Shown: one piece after another, positions 30,804 to 39,150 of the stretch | Layout of the letters: each line of letters opens with the position of its first letter | Numbering within the stretch: the first letter of the stretch is position 1 | NCBI GenBank assembly: GCA_902651635.1 | Contig: CACRSC010000083.1 | Location: 100,164-157,747 of the forward strand | Origin: Mastigamoeba balamuthi | Taxonomy: Eukaryota > Evosea > Mastigamoebida > Mastigamoebidae | Length of the DNA stretch: 57,584 bases | Direction: 5' to 3' | Made by a program: the position numbers and the translations under genes | Notes under the pieces: generated by a model | What the model was told of the DNA's origin: nothing | Database searches by the model: none | What the model saw: the letters and a program-made list of their open reading frames with translations, nothing else

Positions 30804-32460
30804 GATGCGTTTTGTTTTGGCCTCTGCAGCAACTGTGAGTAGAGAGAGACGACACCAAACATGTTTGTTCGCCCCAAACGTCCTTGCTGTGTGCTTGATA
30901 ACTATGATTATAGTTGAAATACCACCCACATATCGGGAATTTGACGTCACGAATCCATTTGACTCGCCTCTGGACGTTTCAAGGAAACGCAGCGCCTTTG
31001 AGAGATGTGCAAGAGCCTGAGTTGGAGAAGACTGTTGTTGGAGCAGAGCAGAGAAACAAGTGATTGGGGCAGGTATCTTGAGTGCTTTGCTTCTCGGGGT
31101 CCCCAGAGCACAAAACATCTGGCATTAACACTGCTGAGCATTCTGTGCCAGCTTTCTGGCGGCACGAGAGGGCACGTGGGGTTATTTTCCGAAGACGCCA
31201 CGTCAGGAAGATGCGGAATCTCGGGGTCCGATATCCTCTGGCTTTTTGAATTAATAGCTTTCGCCATTACATTCCCGCCATCCTCCTCCACGTCCTCCGC
31301 CTCAATGAAGAACAGTGCGCCGGCCTCTCTTCACCTTCTCCCGTTCCCCCCACCCCTCCCCTGCGCTCCCTGGGTTTATCAAGCGTGCGGCACCGATAAT
31401 TGGGCTCGCCTCTGCCCGGTTCATAAAGTGCCCCTTTGAGGGCTCCGCGGTTCATCTCTACCCTGCGCCCTCTGCGATCGCTCCCCTCCCCTCTGCTCTC
31501 CGATTCTGTCTCGACCCCCCTGTCCTCTGCTGGGAGGATGAGCACGGACGGCCTGGGGTCATTCAGAAGGAAATCTGTATTGGCGTTTAATTATCATCTT
31601 TCCGCCGTTTGGGCATTGCGTCTCTATCTCTCTCTCTGCCTGTGCGCCAACCCAGCTCAGCAGCTCTCTGTGGTCGCCGATTTTCCCTCTCTCCTCTGTT
31701 TGGCGTGGGCTACCTTCCGCGTGCTCCTTCCTGGGAGACATTGAACAATGCCTGGCGGTTTTTCCACTGCATCCGCCAGTCGAGACTCACGGACTCGAAA
31801 CGACGAGTATCTTGGGCGGCTCTCCTGTTGTCTGGGCTGCTCTCGAGAGCACACGGGGGCCACTTTTTAATTGAATTGACGAGCCTAAAATGGAGTGAAA
31901 TGCGATCTTGCATCGGGAAAAATGAGAAATTCACCGCTCACATGTCGCGGATCCAGATTCGCTTCTCCTGAGCATTGTCCTGAACCTCGCCAGCGCGTTC
32001 GAGACGCTGGCTCACGCCACGGTGCGCCTCTTCCCCTCCCCCCAATTGAAACTTCATAATTCGATTTGACGCGGGAGTACTGTTGAGTTCTGGTGCTCTT
32101 TCGTTGTTTTGAAATATCTCTGAACGTGAACATTTATTTGAATGATCTCTGAAGGGTGGTGTCATTCACTGACTGCGTCGGTTCGTTATTGCGATCCATT
32201 TGCGGGATAAAGTAATTTCTTCGCTTATTTTTAGAAAAAGCCAAATGGAATGATCCTTATTGCACAGTTGATTTTCCCTTGACAACTTCTTTGGTCCGAT
32301 CTGTTGCTGTGTTTGTGAATATGCACTCGAGTCAAGCACTGTTGCAAGCAAGCTGTCTGTGTTCGCTCACCAGGTCAACCGCATCACGCAGACCAAGGGC
32401 ACCAACAAGACCCACTCGGGCCGCAGGGCTGCCTCCCAGCCCGCGGGCACCATCAACCCC
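30804..32460. other. intergenic region, about 1.6 kb
   Basis: No convincing gene on either strand. It contains T/C-rich tracts and AT-richer stretches after 31540. GAAATATCTC occurs at 32111-32120. From about 32374 the downstream gene's frame is already open: CTCACCAG before 32374 could be a splice acceptor, which would place part of the next gene here. Confidence 0.5.
32111..32120 (+). promoter_or_regulatory. candidate AAATATC element
   Basis: GAAATATCTC about 340 nt before the first in-frame ATG of the next gene. That distance is longer than elsewhere, which would fit a missing 5' exon or intron. Confidence 0.25.
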
Positions 32461-35058
32461 ATGACCGCGAACGCCACGCAGCAGGACGCTGGGTCGTCCA
32501 TCAGCCCCTCGTCCTCTGTCCACTCTGTCCTCGTCCTCTCCGCGAACAACAAGACCAAGCCCGACAACGTGGCCGTGCTGCCGTCATCGTCAAGCACGTC
32601 ATCGCAGCTCGACGACGCCAGCACCGCCATCCACTCGGCCGCGTCCACCGCCAGGCGCACGTCGTCGCCGTCCATCCTCTCGGACCGCAGCTCGGCCGGA
32701 GCACCGCTCACGTCGGCCATGTCGTCGTGTGCAACGAGCGACCCCAGGAGCTCATCGCCTGCGTCATCTGGCGCTGTCGACGACGGCACCTCTGCGTGTG
32801 ATGATCCACACGCGGGAAGAGGCCGCTCGCGCAGCGCCGGCGCCAGGCACCGCTCCTGGAGCGACTCCCAGCACACCGGCATGCTCGCCGACATCCTCGG
32901 CTTCCCCGCGGCTGCGCCTGTCGATGGTCCGACAGACGCCATGGCCGCGGGGCCCATGGACCCCACGACGGTGCACAAGGCAGCCCAGGCAGAGCACGTG
33001 GCCAGCCTCATCGTATCCGACATCAACGCCCTTGTGGCATCGCTGCAGCTGAGTTCCCGCGCAGCGTCGCCCAGAATCGCCTCGAGCTCCCGCATGGCTG
33101 CACTTCCTGGCGGCCCTGCCACCACCGCAACAGCCAGCTCCTCCGGAACTCTCTCGGGCGACGACGATGACGACGCGCATGTGATGACCTCGTTCACTGT
33201 CATCGACGACGAGCTCAGCGGCGCCGTGTGGTTCGAGGACACCGACTCCGAGGAAATGGACGAGCAGGATCTCGGTGACGACGTGTCCAGCCTCGTCAGC
33301 GACGCGCTGGACAGTCTGGACAGCAACCACATCGCGCACGGGTCTGCGTGTCAGACAGTTCTTGTCGACGGATCTGTGGGCGTGTGTGTCGGTGGCCACC
33401 CCGTTCCTTCGGTCGTCCTCGTGTCCCCTTCAGACATGGACCACAGCATGGTTGCCTCCTCGGCAACATCCGCGGTCGACCCCCTGATGCTCTCGCCCAT
33501 CGTCGCTCTCAGCGAGCGTCGCATGTGTCGCCCTGGCGACGATGTCCCTGTCTGTCCCTCCACCCCAGCCATCGCCGTGTCGCCCATGTCAACGCCAGGC
33601 ACACGTGGCGCCGGAAGCAGCACGGCAGCAGAGGTGTGCATGACGTCGCCAGAGATGAACAGTTCCGTCGTGGATTACTCTCTGGATATGCTCCAATCGA
33701 TGGAGCAGAGCATCTTCGGTGATGGGCCACAGTCGATCCAGGCAACGCCTGTCGCTGTTCCTGTGGAGCTCTGTGTCTCTGGTGGTCATCTTGTTTCCAC
33801 GGTTGTGTCGCCAAAGGACTGCGGTCACAATGCCACTGCGGTCTCGCGGGTCAACTCCCTGATGCTCTCGCCCATCGTCACTCCTCGCCAGCGTCGTATT
33901 CGCTGCCCTGCTGCCAGCGCTGTCCCCTTCAACCTCTCCCCGGTTGGACCTGTGCCTCCAATGACGATGATCCGCATTCGTGGAACTGCAGTCAGCGCAG
34001 TCAGCACAGTCGCAGAGGAGGGCATGACGTCGCCCCAGTCGAACAGCTCGGTTGTGGATGACTCGCTGGGCATGTTCCGCTCGATGGAGCAGAGCATTTG
34101 CGGTGACGGGGCACCAACGCCCCTGGCGACTCCTGTTGCTCGTCCTTCAGTTATTTTTGTCCACCCTGTGCCCTCTGTTACGTCGCCCCAGGGTTGCAGT
34201 CTCGACGAAGCCTCGCTGTCTGCCCTGATGCTCTCGCCCATCATCTCTCCCAGCGAGCGTCGCATGTGCCGCCCTGCTCGTGGCGCCGTTTCCCTCTGCC
34301 CGTCCACCCAAGTCAGCCCTGCGTCGCCGATGTCTACGCCCCGCACGCATGGCGTCGGAAGCAGCACAGCGGCAGAGAAGTGCATGACGTCGCCCAAGGT
34401 CAACAGCTCCGTCGTGGACGACTCCCTCAGCTTGTGCCACTCGATGGAGCAGAGCCTCTACGGCGATGGGGCACCAACGCCTCTGGCAACGCCTGTTGCT
34501 CGTCCATCGGGGGTCTGTGCCACTCTCCATCCTGTGCCCACAGTTGCGTCGCTCAAAGACTACGGTCTCGACGACGCCGGGCTGTCCACCGCGACCTCCT
34601 GGCTCAACTCCCTGATGCTCTCGCCCATCGTCACTCCTCGCCAGCGTCGTGCTCGCCTCCCTGCTTCCTGCGCTGTCCCCTTCAGCGTCTCTCCAGTCGG
34701 ACCCGCATCGGCCTCGACTACTCCCTGCACACACTGCGCAACCCGCAGCGCATCCGCGGAGGAGTGCGTGGCGTCGCCCCACAAGGGCAGCTCCGCCTCT
34801 GTTCTCGACGACTCGCTGGACATGTTCCACTCGATGGACCAGAGCCTCTTCGGTGACGACGACATCGTCATCGTCGACGTCGCACCTGCGGAGACATCCT
34901 CCCTTGCATCAAACTCCATCGCAATAGCATCTGCCGCACCGGAGACCGCGGCTGCCACTGGGGCGCCCAAGCGCGGGCTCAGGAGCAAGCTGAGCCGCGG
35001 GGCGAAGTGTGCAGCGAAGAAGGTGTTCGGCAAGCTGGCCAAGAGCCTGCGCTGCTGA
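32461..35058 (+). CDS. four-repeat Ser/Pro-rich protein with proline-directed phosphosite motifs
   Basis: 865 aa from the first in-frame ATG; the frame is open from 32359 without ATG, so an upstream exon is possible. No known domain. Residues 1-300 are Ser/Thr/Ala-rich. Residues about 310-800 contain four degenerate repeats of about 115-120 aa (starting near 33395, 33755, 34150 and 34510). Each has LMLSPI followed by an SP/TP-x-R-R site, a TSP-x-x-NSSVVDDSL block, SMEQSLFGDG and usually PTPLATPVA. The SP/TP-x-R pattern matches CDK-type consensus sites. The C-terminus is strongly basic and ends LRC, possibly a nuclear or membrane-binding tail. Function unknown; the repeats are read directly, the phosphorylation idea is inference. 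Confidence 0.7.
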   Translation: MTANATQQDAGSSISPSSSVHSVLVLSANNKTKPDNVAVLPSSSSTSSQLDDASTAIHSAASTARRTSSPSILSDRSSAGAPLTSAMSSCATSDPRSSSPASSGAVDDGTSACDDPHAGRGRSRSAGARHRSWSDSQHTGMLADILGFPAAAPVDGPTDAMAAGPMDPTTVHKAAQAEHVASLIVSDINALVASLQLSSRAASPRIASSSRMAALPGGPATTATASSSGTLSGDDDDDAHVMTSFTVIDDELSGAVWFEDTDSEEMDEQDLGDDVSSLVSDALDSLDSNHIAHGSACQTVLVDGSVGVCVGGHPVPSVVLVSPSDMDHSMVASSATSAVDPLMLSPIVALSERRMCRPGDDVPVCPSTPAIAVSPMSTPGTRGAGSSTAAEVCMTSPEMNSSVVDYSLDMLQSMEQSIFGDGPQSIQATPVAVPVELCVSGGHLVSTVVSPKDCGHNATAVSRVNSLMLSPIVTPRQRRIRCPAASAVPFNLSPVGPVPPMTMIRIRGTAVSAVSTVAEEGMTSPQSNSSVVDDSLGMFRSMEQSICGDGAPTPLATPVARPSVIFVHPVPSVTSPQGCSLDEASLSALMLSPIISPSERRMCRPARGAVSLCPSTQVSPASPMSTPRTHGVGSSTAAEKCMTSPKVNSSVVDDSLSLCHSMEQSLYGDGAPTPLATPVARPSGVCATLHPVPTVASLKDYGLDDAGLSTATSWLNSLMLSPIVTPRQRRARLPASCAVPFSVSPVGPASASTTPCTHCATRSASAEECVASPHKGSSASVLDDSLDMFHSMDQSLFGDDDIVIVDVAPAETSSLASNSIAIASAAPETAAATGAPKRGLRSKLSRGAKCAAKKVFGKLAKSLRC

Positions 35059-35637
35059 GCACAATTTACGTCATTCCCAATTTTGGTTTTCATACTGCTA
35101 CACTTCGCGAGCACACACACACACAAGTGCTCAATTTACAGCAATACCATACCAATTCTACAGAACTCGCGCCCGTTCATGCGAGCCATAGCCCCAATAC
35201 GCCGTTGTACTCGCTGGCGCCCGTGCGTGGAGGCCAAGTGCCCGCGCCCCTGCGGCCGAGGCGACGCCGTGCAGCTGCACGCGCGGTTGGCGCAGGCGAA
35301 TGAGCGGCTCGAGGGCGAGGACGGGCAGGGGACAGCGGCTGCAGGGGGTCTGCGCCCCCCTCGGTGAGCGGTCCGTGTGGACCATACCATACCCCCCGGC
35401 AATTGCTCTGGGGTGTCCGACGGTTCTGGGTCGGTTATCGCCTGTTGGCGACAATCGAGTCATCTCGTACCCACATCCCCAGGGGATGCACTGCCACATC
35501 CCCGGCCTAGGCGCCACCCAGCAGACCGCGTCGGCCCACACGTCAGGAGCTGCTCATCGGGCGACGCTGTCGGCTCTCTGTGACGTGGCGATATGTCACA
35601 CAAAAATCAGGAGGCGCCGAGCACAAGAGTACTCGGA
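35059..35637. other. intergenic with a short coding-like stretch
   Basis: Around 35178-35365 a plus frame reads like protein (Cys-rich, then QLHARLAQANERLEGE, helix-forming) but lacks a supported start, splice sites or family. I treat it as a possible exon remnant only. GCGATATGTCAC occurs about 45 nt before the next start codon. Confidence 0.35.
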
Positions 35638-38600
35638 ATGGTCTCTGCGGCGTGCGCTTGGGCCGTGGCGCTGGCAGTGGCCGCGCGGCTCGCGCTGCCC
35701 GCCCTCTCGGTCCGCGCGCCCACCCTGACGGCCGATCTCTGCTGCCAGCCCGGCTGCTGCCCCGGGAAGTTCACCGTCTTCGAGGACCGCACGGGCACCC
35801 AAGCGGTCGCCGGGGGCCTCCTCCGCGGCCCCTTCGGTTTGTTGCAAATTCCACACAACCGCCTCGCATTTCCCTACGGCTTTCGCCGCTTTTTCTCCGT
35901 CTCTGCCCTTAGCTTGGCTTGGCCATTGTTTTCGCATTTTCGGCCGGGTGACGTTTCTGACGCCTCCCGCGCGCGGCAGGCAACAGCTCTGCGGCGAACA
36001 TATCGTTCTTCGAGATTGTGCAGGTGCTGACCCCTGAGACGGTCCCGTACAGATACTCGAGGGTTCGCCCTCAATCTCTGCTCCCCCAAGGGTCCGTTCA
36101 CACAATTGACTCAGATGCATTCCCCCGGACCCCTACGCGCAGCTGTGTTGGAAAGCGCCGATTCCCACCGAAGACTTCGTGGCCGACTTCCTGGAGCGGC
36201 CGCCGGCAGCCTCGAAGCCCATGGACGTGGTGCTGTACGAGGACGTGTACGGGCACCCCGCAGAGACACCGTCGTGGGTCAAGACCGTCGACTTCGCCCC
36301 GCTCATGCAGGACACCGGCTGCGAATACCCGCCCACCGAGTGGATGACGCACACGGCCCCGCTGGGCCTCGTCGTGTTCTCGCGCCGCGTGCACGTCGGG
36401 GTGCGCGTCAGCCTGGCCAACGTGCCGGCACCGCTCGAGTACTACGTCTCGTCGAACAACGTCGGCCGGCTGTCGCACTACCGGCACGCGCCAGGAAGCC
36501 CGTGGTCCTCGTACCTCGGCGACTGGGAGCACGACAACATAACGGGCCTCCTTTTGCGGCTCGTGTCCAACACCACTGCGGTGTTGCCTGGCGTACCTGA
36601 ATCCTGGCACTGCGCCTCGGCCTCGTTCAACGACGGGGCAACCTGCGACTGCGAGTGCGGCGCGTGGGACCCTGGTGAGCAGCCTGGAGAGGGGGGGGGC
36701 CTTTCCTGAAATTCCCCTCATTTTACACTCTCTGGCGTTCCCCCCTCCACTTAACACTCGCTGCGCAGACTGCAACGCCAGCGTCGCGGGACCGCTGAGC
36801 AGCAACTGCAGCGCGGGGCGAGTGTGCGACAGGGCGGGGCACTGCGTGGACCCCGGGTGGAACACGGCGCGGTGCCCGCTGGCGTCGTTCGGGGGCGGGG
36901 ACGGGTGCCAGTGCGGGTGCGGGGGGGCGCTGGACCCCGACTGCAGGGACAGCGTGGTGGCGGGCCACTGGTACCCCCGGGCGGACAACTGCGGGGCGGG
37001 GTACAACGTGGCCAAGTGCTCCGACGACAACGCGTGCGTGGAGACGTGGCCCAACTGCAGCAGCAGGCGGTACGGGGACGGGGTGTGCGACTGCAGGTGC
37101 CAGACGGAGTCCGGGGTGCTGGACCCCGACTGCCTGGTGACCAACGTGTCCGACTGCGGGTGGGGCCACTGCAACCAGGGAAAATGCAGGAACTACCCAG
37201 CCTCCTGGACCTGCGAGGTCCCCGCCTACCAAGACAACCTGTGCCATTGCGGCTGCGGGTCCCTCGACCCCGGTGAGCAACCCTTCATTCGCTCCTGCAA
37301 GCGCTTGTTCTCCTCCAACAGCTCACTATTCGTCGGGATGTAGTGTGCACCATTTTGCCTCAAGGACCGAACGTGGCAGTCCGCTGCTCCTCTGAGGCTC
37401 CCAGCTGCTGGAACCTCGAGTGCAAGAGATCATGTGCGCCGAGGCGTCTTCCCTGTCCCCGCGATGGTATCTGAATCGAGAGCTGCAGACTGTGGAAACG
37501 GCTTGATCGAGGCGCGCAAAGACTTCGTCGAGGAATGCGACAGTGGAACATACTGCACCGAGTGCCTCTGCGACCGTGGATACACCAGGACCAAGCCCGT
37601 CTCCCGCAACTGCGTTCCGAGTCAGACCATCGTGTCTCTCCGGCTGGATACTGACGTCTACTTATACGGCCAGTCTGTGGTGATGGAGGACTGAGACCTG
37701 GCAAGGAGTGCGACGGGGGCGCGCTCTGCGGGAGCGACTGCATGTGCGAGGCTGGTAGCAGGCCCTACACTCTGACACGACGGTACTGCGCGGGGTGCGG
37801 CAACGCGGTGCTGGACGAGGGCGAGCTGTGCGACGGCGGCGTCAACTGTGCCAACTGCAGCTGCATCCCAGGATTCGCCCCCACGGACCCCCGGTCCATC
37901 TCTTGCGCAGAAATGCGTACGTAGCCGTAGCAGTGCTCTTGCACCCCAGCGTGACACCCTCGTAGAGTGCGGGAATGGCCTCCTCGACAGCGGTGAGCAG
38001 TGCGACGGAGGCACTTTCTGCCAGGGTTGTGTGTGCACAGAGGGGCACCCGCCGTACTTGCCGCCGAGGCTGAGCTGCAGTGGATGCGGGAACAGAGTCC
38101 TCGACCCTGGCGAGCAGTGTGACAGCGGCATCGGCTGCACCGGGAGCTGTCTGTGCCAGAAGGGCTACACGCCAACAGTACCCGGGACAGACACCTGTGT
38201 CCCCGTGGTCGCATGTACTCAGCCGATGAAGAATTCCTCTGACGCCTTGCAGACTGCGGCAACTTTGAAGTGGACGACAGGGAGGAATGTGACGGTGGAG
38301 TCTTCTGTGAGCAGTGCGCGTGCACCCCCGGGCACTGGCCCTACGACCCGCCGAGGAGCTACTGCAGTGGCTGCAACAACAGCATCGTCGACTCGGGCGA
38401 GCAGTGCGACAGCGGCGAGCACTGCACCGCGGCGTGTGTGTGCCAGCCAGGATTCGAACCTACTTCGCCGCCCTCCTGTGCCTGCCGGAACCCCAGTGGG
38501 ATCACATGTGCCCCTGAAAGCGCGCGCTCACTGGTGACATGCAGAGTGCGGGAATGAGCTTGTCGACACGCTGGCGGAGGAAGAGTGCGACGGGGGTATG

Positions 38601-39021
38601 TTCTGCTTTGCAGCCAACTGCACGTGCCAGCCCGGGCACCGGCCCTACACTGAGCGTCGGACCCTCTGCACTGGCTGTGGGAACCGTATCGTCGACGAAG
38701 GCGAGGAGTGCGACAGAGGGACCGGTTGCACGCCCTCGTGCAAGTGCACGAGCGGCTATCGCCCTGCCGAACCCCTTAACACGTGGTGCCGACACGTGGG
38801 AGGTAAGCAGGCATCGGGGGAAACTTAGCATTTAACCCCAAGCTGTCGCAGGCTTTGGAGGGCCAACGGTGAACATGGCTGTCGCTGTTGGTGTACCCGC
38901 TGCCGTGGGTGGCTCCGCGATGGTGGGGCTGCTGGCCGTTCTGACGATCTGGAGGAGGTTCCACAGGGAGACACTGAACTACGGGCGCGACGAAGTCACG
39001 CTTAACCAAGTACAGAGCTAA
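35638..39021 (+). CDS. 11-exon DUF4215-type cysteine-rich receptor (copy B)
   Basis: 899 aa, predicted surface receptor. Exons 35638-35836, 35980-36062, 36143-36674, 36769-37272, 37380-37466, 37489-37620, 37674-37916, 37966-38214, 38253-38495, 38545-38802 and 38852-39021; the total is divisible by 3. A signal peptide (MVSAACAWAVALAVAA) is followed by the same Trp-rich domain as copy A, a paired-cysteine domain (exon 4), and about eight DUF4215 repeats. The last exon has a Gly/Ala/Val membrane helix (VGVPAAVGGSAMVGLLAVL) and only about 28 cytoplasmic residues, shorter than in copy A. Exons 4 to 11 are separated by phase 1 introns, so repeat exons are interchangeable. Intron 5 is only 22 nt (37467-37488), near the minimum for splicing, and was accepted because phase and the D-C-G-N junction match. 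The start is the ATG preceding the signal peptide. Confidence 0.8.
36730..37180 (+). repeat. near-identical tract shared with 14640-15090 (copy B side)
   Basis: End of intron 3 and most of exon 4, in opposite orientation to the copy A tract. Similarity stops sharply after the GCAACCAGGG shared by both copies and within the intron. Confidence 0.8.
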
Positions 39022-39150
39022 TTCTAGCCCCACTGCTCGAGGACACACCCATAAGGACTATCTTATTACCTCCCCCGGTGCAACCAAGACAACAGTCTCG
39101 ACGTCCCTGCTGGCAGCCCTTGGTTCGTATTCCACAATTGGTGTTGCTGG

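Noticed and set aside
32279-32464. ATG at 32321 as start of the four-repeat protein
   Set aside because: It is in a different frame from the repeat protein; the first in-frame ATG is 32461, although an upstream exon remains possible.
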